From positions 310,001 to 374,000 of the forward strand of contig CBDCTS010000002.1 of NCBI GenBank assembly GCA_965222345.1: a stretch of 64,000 nucleotides of DNA, given 5' to 3'. Positions 7,989-17,621 of this stretch are shown here, piece after piece. A model generated the notes under the pieces. That model was given only the letters and a program-made list of their open reading frames with translations, was not told the DNA's origin and did no database searches. Within the stretch, counting starts at the first letter, position 1, and each line of letters starts with the position of its first letter. The DNA is from JADFGZ01 sp965222345 (GTDB lineage: Bacteria > Acidobacteriota > Terriglobia > 2-12-FULL-54-10). The translations under genes were made by a program, and so were the position numbers.

Positions 7989-8921
7989 TTGGGAACAGAG
8001 CCGTTTGGGACGGTTTCGCTCTCAGGCTTAAGGAAGAGCCGGAGACGAAGTTGGCAAGAAGAGGGCATCCAAACCGTCCTTCGCCTGTGTGCATTGCTCT
8101 CCATCGCGACTACTGCTGGCATTATTTGGGTTCTGGCCCGAGAAACGGTGGCTTTCTTTCGTGAAGTTCCTCTGGGGGATTTCTTTTTTGGAACACGCTG
8201 GACCCCGCTTTTTGAGCCCAGCTCCTTCGGGGTTCTTCCCCTGGTTTGCGGGACCTTGCTGGTTGTGCTAGGAGCCGGAGCGGTTGCAATACCTCTCGGG
8301 CTCGGCAGCGGAATTTTTTTGAGCGAGTATGCCTCCGACCGCGTTCACGGGCTGCTGAAGCCAGTGCTGGAGATTCTGGCAGGCATTCCGACGGTGGTCT
8401 ATGGATACTTCGCTCTGACATTCATCACGCCGCAATTAAGCCGGATTTTTCCTTCCACCCAGGTATTCAACGCCGCCAGCGCCTCCGTCGTGGTCGGGAT
8501 CATGGTGCTGCCGATGATTGCCTCGCTGTGTGACGATGCCCTTCGCGCAGTTCCGCAGACACTGCGGCAGGCGGGTTATGCGATGGGCGCGACCCGGTTC
8601 GAGGTGGCCAAAGAAATTGTTCTGCCGGGAGCCCTCTCGGGAGTGTTTGCTTCTTTTGTGCTTGCCATCTCCAGGGCGATTGGTGAGACCATGGCCGTTA
8701 CGCTGGCCGCCGGCGCCACACCGAAGTTGACCGCCAATCCACTGGAGAGCATTCAGACCATGACCGCCTACATCGTTCAGGTCAGCCTGGGGGACACCCC
8801 GGCGGGAAGCCTGGAGTACCAAACGATCTTTGCCGTCGCCATGTTGCTTTTCGGGATCACTCTTATTATGAACCTGTTGGCTAACCGGATTCTGCACCGG
8901 TTTAGGGAGATTTACGAATGA
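7989..8921 (+). CDS. pstC: Phosphate ABC transporter permease PstC
   Basis: Inner-membrane channel subunit of the phosphate importer. It has about six membrane helices, the PstC signature region around TRWTPLFEP, and the EAA-type loop ALRAVPQTLRQAGYAMGATRFEVAKEIVLPGALSG that contacts PstB. The TTG at 7989 is chosen because CGGAGG sits five bases ahead; an in-frame ATG at 7932 would overlap pstS by 41 bases and add 19 residues. The stop overlaps the pstA start. Confidence 0.93.
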   Translation: MGTEPFGTVSLSGLRKSRRRSWQEEGIQTVLRLCALLSIATTAGIIWVLARETVAFFREVPLGDFFFGTRWTPLFEPSSFGVLPLVCGTLLVVLGAGAVAIPLGLGSGIFLSEYASDRVHGLLKPVLEILAGIPTVVYGYFALTFITPQLSRIFPSTQVFNAASASVVVGIMVLPMIASLCDDALRAVPQTLRQAGYAMGATRFEVAKEIVLPGALSGVFASFVLAISRAIGETMAVTLAAGATPKLTANPLESIQTMTAYIVQVSLGDTPAGSLEYQTIFAVAMLLFGITLIMNLLANRILHRFREIYE

Positions 8922-9799
8922 GACATGGAGAAGGGACCTATTCCCGCAACCTGCCGCGGCGACAGGCAGTCGGCAAGGTGTACCATGTCTTGTTGCTGGG
9001 GGCCACCCTAGCCGGAGTGGTCTTGCTCGCCCTTTTGCTGTGGGATGTTGTCCGCCAGGGAATCGGGTGGCTGGATGTCCAGTTCCTGACAAGTTTCCCA
9101 TCACGCTTTCCCGAACGAGCAGGAATTCAGTCCGCCTTGTGGGGAACTGTATGGCTCATTGGGCTTACGGCAGCCTTCGCGATTCCCGTTGGGATCGGAG
9201 CAGCGATTTATCTTGAGGAATATGCCCGCCGGAGCTGGATCAACACGGTGATTGAAATTAATATCGCTAACTTGGCCGGCACACCCTCTATCGTTTACGG
9301 CATCCTGGGGCTTGCCATCTTTGTCCGGTGGCTCTCCCTGGGCCGAAGTGTTCTGGCCGGTGCTTTGACGATGAGCCTGCTGATTCTGCCGGTGGCGATC
9401 ATCGCCTCCCGGGAGGCCTTGCGTGCGGTTCCGGGATCAATCCGGGAAGCCTCCTTTGCCTTGGGTGCCACCCGCTGGCAAACGGTCCGCTCCCATGTTC
9501 TTCCGGCAGCCCTCCCTGGTATCTTGACGGGGGTGATCCTGGCGCTTTCCCGGGCCATGGGAGAAACGGCACCGCTCATCATGATCGGGGCGCTCACTTA
9601 TGTGGCATTCGTTCCGGAAGGACCAATGGATTCCTTCACAACGCTTCCCATCCAAATCTTCAACTGGGCATCCAGGCCGCAAACGGAGTTCCATGACGTG
9701 GCTGCCGCCGGAATCCTTGTTCTGCTAGCCGTCCTGCTAACCATGAACGCGGCCGCTATCTGGATTCGTCATCGTTCCCAGAGGAAACTGCGATGGTAG
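8918..9799 (+). CDS. pstA: Phosphate ABC transporter permease PstA
   Basis: Second channel subunit of the phosphate importer. The 293-residue protein has six predicted membrane helices, the VGIGAAIYLEEYA motif and the coupling loop ALRAVPGSIREASFALGATRWQTV. The ATG overlaps the pstC stop in an ATGA junction, and its end overlaps pstB by seven bases, so translation of the three genes is coupled. Confidence 0.95.
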   Translation: MRHGEGTYSRNLPRRQAVGKVYHVLLLGATLAGVVLLALLLWDVVRQGIGWLDVQFLTSFPSRFPERAGIQSALWGTVWLIGLTAAFAIPVGIGAAIYLEEYARRSWINTVIEINIANLAGTPSIVYGILGLAIFVRWLSLGRSVLAGALTMSLLILPVAIIASREALRAVPGSIREASFALGATRWQTVRSHVLPAALPGILTGVILALSRAMGETAPLIMIGALTYVAFVPEGPMDSFTTLPIQIFNWASRPQTEFHDVAAAGILVLLAVLLTMNAAAIWIRHRSQRKLRW

Positions 9800-10593
9800 T
9801 AACGCAAGTTCGCAACAACCATTCAGCCCGGGAACCTTCCGGCGGGAAAACTATTCTGGAGACACGGGGCCTCACGGTCCGCTACGGCACCACGCCAGCC
9901 GTGCGCAAAATAAATCTGTCTATTTCCGAGCAAGAGATCACGGCGCTCATCGGGCCCTCCGGCTGCGGCAAGAGCACCCTTGTGCGGGCTTTCAACAGGA
10001 TGAATGAGTTCATTACCAACGCCGTCACGGAGGGACAGGTTCTGTATCGTGGGGAGAATCTGTATGGAAACGAGGTGGACCCGGTGGAGGTACGCCGCCG
10101 AATCGGAATGGTTTTTCAGAAACCGAATCCTTTTCCTGGATCGATCTTCAAAAACGTGGCCTGGGGGGCCCAGATCAATGGTTTTCGCGGTAACTTGGCC
10201 GAGTTGGTGGAAAGCTCTCTCCGTAAGGCCGCGCTGTGGGACGAGGTCAAGGACAAGCTGAAGCAGAGCGGCTTGGCCCTTTCCGGGGGGCAGCAGCAGC
10301 GGCTCTGTATCGCCCGCGCTATTGCACTGGAGCCGGAAGTGATTCTGATGGACGAACCTGCCTCAGCGTTGGACCCGGCATCGACTGCGCGGATTGAAGA
10401 CCTTCTGTTCGAGCTGAAAGAGCGCTATACCATCGTCATTGTGACGCATAACATGCAGCAGGCTGCCCGGGTGTCGAACTTTACGGCGTTTCTTTCCCAA
10501 GGGCGGCTGGTCGAGTTCGGCCTGACGCAGAACATTTTTACCCGTCCGAAGATACGCGAGACCGAAGATTACATAACTGGAAAATTCGGGTAG
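9793..10593 (+). CDS. pstB: Phosphate ABC transporter ATP-binding protein
   Basis: ATPase that powers phosphate import. Of 266 residues, the Walker A is GPSGCGKST, the PstB-specific RAFNRMNE follows directly, the signature is LSGGQQQRLCIARAIA and the Walker B is VILMDEPASALDP, with the HNMQQAARVS switch region after it. It overlaps pstA and is followed by phoU after eight bases. Confidence 0.97.
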   Translation: MVVTQVRNNHSAREPSGGKTILETRGLTVRYGTTPAVRKINLSISEQEITALIGPSGCGKSTLVRAFNRMNEFITNAVTEGQVLYRGENLYGNEVDPVEVRRRIGMVFQKPNPFPGSIFKNVAWGAQINGFRGNLAELVESSLRKAALWDEVKDKLKQSGLALSGGQQQRLCIARAIALEPEVILMDEPASALDPASTARIEDLLFELKERYTIVIVTHNMQQAARVSNFTAFLSQGRLVEFGLTQNIFTRPKIRETEDYITGKFG

Positions 10594-10601
10594 GATAGCT
10601 T

Positions 10602-11285
10602 ATGGCCAAACATTTACAGGATGCGATGAAGCATCTCCTGAAACGTCTGCTGACTATGGGGTCCATGGTAGAGAAAGCAGTGCAGCGGTCTTTGGTAGCG
10701 TTGGAGGAACGCCGGGGCGACATGCTTCCTAAAATTGTCGAAGGGGACCACAAGATCGACCGCTGGGAGGTAGGCATCGAAGAAGAGTGCCTCAAAATCC
10801 TTGCGCTGCACCAGCCCGTGGCCAAGGATCTCCGTTCCATTGCCGCGGTGCTGAAAATCAACAACGATCTGGAAAGAATGGGAGACGAAGCGGTCAACAT
10901 TGCGGAGCACGCCGACTATCTGGCGGCCACGGATTCTATCCCGGTGCCGCCGAACCTCAAAGTCATGGCCGAGGCAGCCATGCGCATGCTTCAGAAGAGC
11001 CTGGAGGCCTTTGTGAACCGCGACACCAAGGCCGCCCGCAAAATCTGCAAAGAAGATGACGTGGTGGACCAATACAACCGCGAGGTCATTAATGCACTTC
11101 GCAAAATGATGCATGAGGACCCGGCAACCATAGAGCGCGCCACTCATCTGTTCTCCGTCTCCCGGCACCTGGAACGAATTGCCGACCATGCCACCAATAT
11201 CGCCGAGGATGTGGTTTATATGGTCGAGGGGAAAATTATCCGGCATCGCGTAGAAGATTATTCCCGCCAGTCGGAGCCGTCGTAG
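10602..11285 (+). CDS. phoU: Phosphate transport regulator PhoU
   Basis: Peripheral protein that links Pst activity to control of the phosphate response. The 227-residue protein is the usual tandem repeat of three-helix bundles. Each repeat carries the metal-binding E/D-rich helix, seen as NNDLERMGDEAVNIAEHA and SRHLERIADHATNIAEDVVYM. It closes the pst operon. No phoB or phoR accompanies it in the window; the nearest kinase gene is the LytS-like one upstream of pstS. Confidence 0.96.
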   Translation: MAKHLQDAMKHLLKRLLTMGSMVEKAVQRSLVALEERRGDMLPKIVEGDHKIDRWEVGIEEECLKILALHQPVAKDLRSIAAVLKINNDLERMGDEAVNIAEHADYLAATDSIPVPPNLKVMAEAAMRMLQKSLEAFVNRDTKAARKICKEDDVVDQYNREVINALRKMMHEDPATIERATHLFSVSRHLERIADHATNIAEDVVYMVEGKIIRHRVEDYSRQSEPS

Positions 11286-11523
11286 TCACTGTCCGCGCAG
11301 GCCGATGAATACGTCCATGCTGCTGCAATTCATCCCTCCCCGCTAAACCTGCCCGCTGACCACTTTTCCATGCCTGCTGCGCTTGTAAGTTCGCACATCG
11401 AGTGCCTTCATCATTCTCTAACATATATTCGTGAGAACAATGCTTATTACAGAAGTGGATGCAGACTCTAAGCTATCCACCGAGCCTACTCATAAGGCCA
11501 GAAAAAAAGAAGAGGTTTGAAGA

Positions 11524-12657
11524 ATGAAATTTGCGAGTGCAGTTGTGGCAGTCTTGTTTTGGTCGAGCATCTGTTGGGGACAATCAGATGCACAGGTTCC
11601 GGCCAGCGAGAAGCAGCCATCCATCTACCCAAAAATCTGGAAGTTCGCCGAGTGGCACAATAACGAGCAGAACCCCGTGCTCCAGAATCTGCTGTTCAGC
11701 GGACGATTCCAGTACGAGTATGCAACGGTCGATGCCGACCGAGGCTCGCATGTCGAGTGGAACGTCCGCCGTCTGCGGCTGGGCGCGAAATCGAAACTGT
11801 TCCGCACGTTCACCCTTCACGGCGAGGTGGAGCTCAACCCGCAGGAGGCCGACCCGCTTTACATGCGCTTCACAGACCTGTACTTGCAATGGAGCAGGAG
11901 CGGGCGATTAGCGCTGACGTTTGGCAAGCACGGCGTCCCGTTCACGGTGGACGGTTCCACCTCGTCCAAGGAGCTGCTCACGATCGACCGCAATAACTTG
12001 AGCAACAATATGTGGTTTCCGCAGGAGTACATTCCCGGCGTAAGCATTGCAGGCAAGGTTTCCGACTGGGTGTATCGCGCGGGCGTGTATTCGGCAGGCG
12101 AAGCGAATCGAGAATTCGGCAAGTTCAACGGAAGCGTCTTCAGCCTTGCCGTCGTCGGATATGATTTTGCGGAATCGCTCGGAGTGAGCGAAGCGCTGCT
12201 AGCCGCCAACTACATATACCAGAATCCGAACCCAAAGAACACCTTCACGCGGCAGCTTGAGCACATGGTTTCCGTCAATTTCAAGTTTGACGCGGAAAAG
12301 TGGGGCGTGCGAACGGATGTTTCGGCGGCGTCGGGTTACCTGGGTCAGAGTGACCTTTGGGGGATGGTGGCCATGCCGTTCTTTCGTGTCACCGACAAGC
12401 TCCAATTCATCAGCCGTTACACCTTTATCCAAAGTGATGATCGGAATGGAGTCCGGCTCGCAAGGTATGAAAACCGCGCGGTCTCAGGGCGGGGCGAACG
12501 GTACAACGAGCTGTATTTCGGCGCCAACTACTACTTCTACGGCCACAAGCTCAAGCTGCAGAGCGGCGTGCAGTTTGGGGACATGAACGATAGCGCAAAC
12601 GACGGAGGGGCCTACTCGGGGGTCGCATGGAACACAGGCCTTCGGGTGAGCTGGTGA
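11524..12657 (+). CDS. Phosphate-selective porin (OprO/OprP family)
   Basis: Outer-membrane beta-barrel expected to pass phosphate or other anions. A signal peptide of about 20 residues ends near CWGQ. The barrel has alternating strands with many aromatic and arginine residues, for example WNVRRLRLGAKSKL and GEVELNPQEADP followed by TFGKHGVPFT, as in OprP-type porins. It ends in a terminal VSW, typical of barrel proteins. GAAGAGG lies upstream of the ATG. Its place 238 bases after phoU supports a role in phosphate uptake, although it may have its own promoter. Confidence 0.85.
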   Translation: MKFASAVVAVLFWSSICWGQSDAQVPASEKQPSIYPKIWKFAEWHNNEQNPVLQNLLFSGRFQYEYATVDADRGSHVEWNVRRLRLGAKSKLFRTFTLHGEVELNPQEADPLYMRFTDLYLQWSRSGRLALTFGKHGVPFTVDGSTSSKELLTIDRNNLSNNMWFPQEYIPGVSIAGKVSDWVYRAGVYSAGEANREFGKFNGSVFSLAVVGYDFAESLGVSEALLAANYIYQNPNPKNTFTRQLEHMVSVNFKFDAEKWGVRTDVSAASGYLGQSDLWGMVAMPFFRVTDKLQFISRYTFIQSDDRNGVRLARYENRAVSGRGERYNELYFGANYYFYGHKLKLQSGVQFGDMNDSANDGGAYSGVAWNTGLRVSW

Positions 12658-12994
12658 GGCTGCCGCCAACCAACCTGAATGTACTCCCCGGTTCCGCCTT
12701 GGGCCAAGGTCTAGGGCACGGCTTGCAACCGGGAACTCTATCCTCCACAAAGCATTGAGCTTCCAGTGAGGGTTGTCCAGAGCAGTGATCGTTCTGGGTG
12801 TTAGAAGGAGGGTCAGAAAATCGAAACAGGGTAGTTTCTTGTTGACTTCCCAGCGTGAGGTTGTTATGGTTGGAACCTTGTTAAGGTATGATGTTAAACC
12901 AATGCCGCGCTTGGCGATTGCAATCGGCAATCCAGGCGGGTAGAATTTCCCGTTAAATCAATAACCGGATAATCAACAGGAGGGTTGTGAGTTT
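12658..12994 (+). other. Gene-free stretch between porin and UbiD gene
   Basis: I see no coding signal, RNA gene or strong terminator. The last 20 bases carry AGGAGGG, the ribosome-binding site for the UbiD-family gene. Confidence 0.5.
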
Positions 12995-14551
12995 ATGGCC
13001 ACCGCAAAAGTTGCAGTCCCGAGCAAAATTGATATTTCCAGCCTCCGAAGCACGCTGGATTCATTGCGCGACACAGATGATCTGCTGGTTTCCAATCAGG
13101 AAATCAATCCTGCTCTGGAACTAGCCGGCCTTGCCAAGAAGTTCGACGGCGGGGCGGCGATGCTCTTTGAGAATGTCAAGGGCTATCCTAACGGTCGTTT
13201 GCTGACCAATCTGTTTGCTACCGAACAGCGTGTTACTCGTCTGTTTGGCGTGGAAGACCCTAAAAAATTTAAGTTCCAATGCGTGGATGCCATCCACAAC
13301 CCAATCCTGCCCACCGTGGTTCAGGACGCGCCCTGCCAGGAAGTCGTCATCGATAGGAACATCAATGTCTGGGATGTCATCCCAATGATCCAGCACACTA
13401 CCAAGGATCCCGGACGCACCCTGGGCGGCGGCAATACTCTGGTTACCGGAAAATATTTCTGGGGCGGCGACCACATTAGTTACAACCGGATGAATTTCCG
13501 CGGTCCGGACTATTCCAGTTTCCAAATTTCTCCCGGCTCTCACACCGACATGGTCGCCACCGAGTGGTACAAGAAAGGCCCCATTCCCATGACGATCAAC
13601 ATGGGCGTACCACCGGCCTGCACGTTGATGGCGGGCGCCGGTTTTGTTTACATGGTCTTGTCCAAGGGATGTAGTGAGCTCGGCGTGGCGGGAGCCATGC
13701 AAGGTTACCCTGTCGAACTGGTCAAAGCGAAGACCGTGGATGCCATGAGCATCGCCCAGGCCGAATATGTGATTGAAGGGTATCTCGATACCACGCAGAA
13801 GGTCTGGGAGAGCGAGGAGGCGGAAAGGACTGGCCAGCAAGGAGTTCATCCATTCCACCCGGAGTGGGCTGGATATATGGGCAAAGCCTACCGCACCTAC
13901 AAGTTTCAGGTCACCGGGATTACCCACCGCAAGGTGAAACCCATTTATTATGCGCTCATCGTGCATGCTTTTGACACACATTACGTGGACACCATGATGC
14001 GCGAAGCAATGTTTCTAGAGTTGGCGGACCGCGTCTGCCCCGGCCTTTGCGTAGACACCAACATTCCCATATCCTGCACGGATTGGGGCGGGGTAATCTT
14101 CCAGATCAAGAAGCGGCGCGCCCGCGATGAGGGCTATCAGAAAAATATCTTGGCGGCTGCGCTTTCCACGTCGCTCGGAATGCGCATGGCGCTAGCGGTT
14201 GATGACGACATCGATATCTACAGTCTGGAGGACATCATGTGGGCGATTGTCACTCGTATCGAACCCACCAACGGAATCCAGGTTGTTGCCCGAGGTGGAG
14301 CCGGTCAGGCTTTCCAGCCTGCCGAAAGAAGCTCTGCCGGGGACCGCGATTGGACGCGAACCAATATCCGGTTCGGCGGAGGAGTGGCCTACGATGCCAC
14401 CAAACCCTTCATTTTCAATGATGCCTTTGAGCGTCCTCCGTATCCCGTAAATCAGGTAGACCCGTCTAAGTGGTTCAGCAAGGAAGAGATTGCCAAAGCC
14501 CAGAAGTCGATGACCGATTACGGGCGGTTCATGGCACGAACTGGCTTCTAG
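12995..14551 (+). CDS. UbiD-family prenylated-FMN-dependent (de)carboxylase
   Basis: Predicted reversible decarboxylase of an unsaturated or aromatic acid, using prenylated FMN. The 518-residue length and segments match the family: the cofactor-binding stretch around residues 161-186 (YNRMNFRGPDYSSFQI followed by SH), INMGVPPACTLMAGAGF, and a C-terminal domain with a DDDIDIYSLEDIMWAI segment. No UbiX flavin prenyltransferase is in the window. The two class III CoA-transferase genes that follow suggest the substrate pathway runs through CoA thioesters. It is unlikely to be the quinone-pathway enzyme because of this context. An AGGAGGG lies upstream of the ATG. Confidence 0.88.
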   Translation: MATAKVAVPSKIDISSLRSTLDSLRDTDDLLVSNQEINPALELAGLAKKFDGGAAMLFENVKGYPNGRLLTNLFATEQRVTRLFGVEDPKKFKFQCVDAIHNPILPTVVQDAPCQEVVIDRNINVWDVIPMIQHTTKDPGRTLGGGNTLVTGKYFWGGDHISYNRMNFRGPDYSSFQISPGSHTDMVATEWYKKGPIPMTINMGVPPACTLMAGAGFVYMVLSKGCSELGVAGAMQGYPVELVKAKTVDAMSIAQAEYVIEGYLDTTQKVWESEEAERTGQQGVHPFHPEWAGYMGKAYRTYKFQVTGITHRKVKPIYYALIVHAFDTHYVDTMMREAMFLELADRVCPGLCVDTNIPISCTDWGGVIFQIKKRRARDEGYQKNILAAALSTSLGMRMALAVDDDIDIYSLEDIMWAIVTRIEPTNGIQVVARGGAGQAFQPAERSSAGDRDWTRTNIRFGGGVAYDATKPFIFNDAFERPPYPVNQVDPSKWFSKEEIAKAQKSMTDYGRFMARTGF

Positions 14552-14669
14552 GGGGGCCGCGAAAAGTCGATGCTTGCATGAAGCCAGGCCGTTCCGATTG
14601 GAGCGGTTCTGGCTTCTGCTGTTCTGGCCTGACGTAAGACGGCCCTTCCTGTACTGGGAACTGAGATCG

Positions 14670-15956
14670 ATGGGAAAATCTCCAACAGCAAATCCTGCTG
14701 AAAGTAAGGCAGCCTTGGCAGGCTGCCGCGTGCTGGATTTGACCACTCCTCTTGGGCATCTCTGTGGAAAAATCCTGGGTGACATGGGTGCGGACGTAAT
14801 CAAGGTCGAGCCGCCAGCGGGAGATGCCGGGCGCTCTCGAAGCCCGTTTTACCGGGACGATGCCGGCAATGACCACAGCCTGTTCTGGCTTTCATACAAT
14901 AACAACAAGCGCGGTGTTACCCTTAACTTGGAAACGGACGAGGGCCGCTCCATACTGGCGAAAATGGCGAAGAAAGCGGATTTCCTTCTGGAGTCCTATC
15001 CCCCTGGGTACATGGATTCGTTGGGTTTGGGATTCGAGAAGTTGTCCGCAGAAAACCACAAACTGATTTACACGGCGATCACTCCGTTTGGCCAGACGGG
15101 TCCGTACCGGGAGTTCCAGGGCGGGGACCTGGAGATCATGGCACTTTCCGGCGTCATGTTGCTCACCGGTTACCCCGGGCGGGAGCCGTTGCGAATTTCC
15201 CTTTCTCAGTCCGAGGCCTGGACCTCGCTCTACGCAGCCATGGGAGCCCTTACCGCACTCTCTCACAGGCAGGCAAACGGAGGACCCGGCCAGCTTGTGG
15301 ACGTCTCGGCGCAAGCCGCCTGTGTCATCCTGTGCGCCCATGCTCCCTGGTTTTGGGACTACAACCGGGATACTCCCACCCGGCAGGGTGAATTCATGAC
15401 GGGACGCACCATTACCGGCGCTAAGTTCCGCACGATCTGGCCCTGCAAGGACGGCTACTTGACCTTCATCATATACGGTGGCCCTGCCGGCCAGAAAACC
15501 AACTACGAACTGACAAAGTGGATGGACAGCTATGGCATGGCCCCAGATTGTATGAAGCAAAAAGGAGATTGGAAGCAATTCGATGTCGCCACCATCACCC
15601 AGGCGGAGGTGGACCAGATGGAAACGGCGTTCGAGAAGTTCTTTGTTAACATAACTAAACAGGAATTTATGAAAGGAGCAGTAGAACGTGGGATGCTAGG
15701 CTACCCGGTCTCTTCCGCCGATGACATTTTGGCCGACGACCATCTTGCAGATCGAAACTTTTGGCAACCACTGGAACTGCCGGGACGCGACCAACCCATA
15801 AGATTCCCAGGTGCTTTTGCCAGGTTTTCTGATATGGAGTGTAGTATCCGCTGCCGTGCTCCGCAGCTAGGGGAACACAACCAAGCCGTTTTTGGAGATG
15901 AAATGGGGTATTCTTCCCAGCAGCTCTCGCGCTTGCAAGCGGCAGGGGTGATTTAG
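14670..15956 (+). CDS. CaiB/BaiF class III CoA-transferase (first of pair)
   Basis: Predicted to move CoA between two carboxylic acids. The fold markers are VLDLTTPLGHLCGKILGDMG, ADVIKVEPP and TAITPFGQTGPY; the likely catalytic aspartate is Asp211 in GQLVDVSAQAA. An in-frame ATG at 14574 would add 32 residues rich in Trp, Phe and Arg that do not look family-like, so 14670 is preferred. Starts 118 bases after the UbiD-family gene and 20 bases before a second CoA-transferase, which suggests a heteromeric enzyme like BbsEF. Confidence 0.88.
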   Translation: MGKSPTANPAESKAALAGCRVLDLTTPLGHLCGKILGDMGADVIKVEPPAGDAGRSRSPFYRDDAGNDHSLFWLSYNNNKRGVTLNLETDEGRSILAKMAKKADFLLESYPPGYMDSLGLGFEKLSAENHKLIYTAITPFGQTGPYREFQGGDLEIMALSGVMLLTGYPGREPLRISLSQSEAWTSLYAAMGALTALSHRQANGGPGQLVDVSAQAACVILCAHAPWFWDYNRDTPTRQGEFMTGRTITGAKFRTIWPCKDGYLTFIIYGGPAGQKTNYELTKWMDSYGMAPDCMKQKGDWKQFDVATITQAEVDQMETAFEKFFVNITKQEFMKGAVERGMLGYPVSSADDILADDHLADRNFWQPLELPGRDQPIRFPGAFARFSDMECSIRCRAPQLGEHNQAVFGDEMGYSSQQLSRLQAAGVI

Positions 15957-15976
15957 CTTTTCCTACAAAAGGAAAT

Positions 15977-17230
15977 ATGAACAGCCAAGCTCTGGAAGGC
16001 ATTGTCGTAGTTGAATTTACCGCTTTTGCGGCAGGGCCCTGCATTGCTAAATACATGGCCAATCATGGAGCCTTTGTTGTTAAAGTGGAATCGGCTAGTC
16101 GTCCGGAGGGTTTCCGGACACATTATCCTCCCTTCAAGAACAACATCAAGGGCTGGAACCGGTCTGGCGTCTTTGCCATGAACAACGACTGCGTCTATAG
16201 CGTCGGTTTAAACCTAAAGGAAACTGCCGGAGTGGAGACGGCTCGTAAGCTGGTCGCAAAAGCCGATGTCGTCATTGAAAACTTCACACCCGGAACAATG
16301 CAAAAGCTGGGATTAAGCTACGATGTGCTGGAACCCATCAACCCGCGGCTCGTCATGCTGAGCACTTGCAATCTGGGGCAGACTGGACCTCGTGCACGGC
16401 ATCCGGGTTTTGGCTCGCAGCTTACCTCGCTCAGCGGATTCAGCCACTTGGCCGGAGAGGCTGGCGGGCCGCCGCTGCTCATTTACGGTCCATATATCGA
16501 CTACATCGCTGTTGGCTATGGTTATATCGCCATTCTGGCGGCGCTCGAGCAACGCCGCAAGACGGGCAAGGGTCAGTATATCGACCTTGCCCAGTATGAA
16601 GGAGGGACACATTTTCTGGCCCCTGCGTTGCTGGAGCACCAACTGCTGGGAACAACGCCCAAGCGGCAGGGAAACCGTCACTCGGAGGCGGCTCCTCACG
16701 GAGTCTATCGCTGCGAGGGCGAGGATAGCTGGTGCACAATCAGCGCCATGGACGAGGAAGAATGGAAACGCTTAGTCGAAGCTATGGGCAGCCCGGAGTG
16801 GGCCACAAGCCTGCGGTTTGCGACCCAGCTTGCGCGCAAGGAAAACGAAACGGAGTTGGACAAGCACATCTCGCAGTGGACCGCCAACCGCAATGCCCAG
16901 GAAGTGATGGAAACTCTGCAAAAAGCGGGAGTCCATGCGGGGAAGGTCAATTCCATCCCAGACCTTTTTGCCGACCCGCAACTAGCCCATCGACGCTATT
17001 GGCGTCCTGTTGTCCACAAGGAAGTCGGACGGCATCACGTAATGCAGCCCGCCTACGAACTCTCGGCCACGCCTTGCACGGAACCGTGGCCAGAACCTTG
17101 CCTCTGTGAACACACCGAGATGGTTCTGGAGAAACTTCTGGGGCTTTCCAAAGCCGAGATCGAAGACTTGGCCCGCCAGGGAGCAGTTGAGCTGGCCAAA
17201 TCACTCACCCCTGCCACAAGTAAATCCTAG
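15977..17230 (+). CDS. CaiB/BaiF class III CoA-transferase (second of pair)
   Basis: Second CoA-transferase of the operon, 417 residues. It opens GIVVVEFTAFAAGPCIAKYM, has VVIENFTPGTMQKLGLSYD and STCNLGQTGPR, and keeps the catalytic aspartate at Asp203 in GQYIDLAQYEGG. Because both members keep the aspartate, each could be active alone, unlike pairs where one subunit is degenerate. AAAGGAAAT lies just before the ATG. The natural acids are unknown. Confidence 0.9.
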   Translation: MNSQALEGIVVVEFTAFAAGPCIAKYMANHGAFVVKVESASRPEGFRTHYPPFKNNIKGWNRSGVFAMNNDCVYSVGLNLKETAGVETARKLVAKADVVIENFTPGTMQKLGLSYDVLEPINPRLVMLSTCNLGQTGPRARHPGFGSQLTSLSGFSHLAGEAGGPPLLIYGPYIDYIAVGYGYIAILAALEQRRKTGKGQYIDLAQYEGGTHFLAPALLEHQLLGTTPKRQGNRHSEAAPHGVYRCEGEDSWCTISAMDEEEWKRLVEAMGSPEWATSLRFATQLARKENETELDKHISQWTANRNAQEVMETLQKAGVHAGKVNSIPDLFADPQLAHRRYWRPVVHKEVGRHHVMQPAYELSATPCTEPWPEPCLCEHTEMVLEKLLGLSKAEIEDLARQGAVELAKSLTPATSKS

Positions 17231-17621
17231 AACGTTTTTGTGGATTGTGTAATCCCTCATAGCACGGCTTCAACCGTGAAATAAGATTTCTGGGCAAGGA
17301 AGTGGTGATAGTCCCTCAGGAGGCCCAATTCTCCGAAGTTATTTCCCATACTTGACATAATATATATTATCGGACGTTGTTGGTCAGCCAGGCTGGCGTT
17401 GCACATACGAACCAGGCAGGGTTCCCTGTTTGGATTCTTCGTAAAAGTTCTCGCGCCGCAAGAATCTGGTAGATTGAATATCGACTCGGATGATTGGATT
17501 GAGGATAATAGACCAACAAAGCCGTGTCGATCCAACTTTGTTTGCTCACCCGGCGTTCGGAAACCGCTTGCTGACGCTCACGGCTCTGACTCTACACAAA
17601 CTACGAGAGCGCCCTGATACC
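17231..17621 (+). other. Gene-free stretch between convergent operons
   Basis: No convincing gene is seen. A small inverted repeat CACGG/CCGTG with a six-base loop at 17263-17278 could form a weak hairpin after the CoA-transferase operon, but no T-run follows. Confidence 0.4.

Noticed and set aside
17257..17549. Small minus-strand ORFs of 60-92 codons
   Set aside because: No ribosome site or family resemblance, and they overlap each other in different frames.
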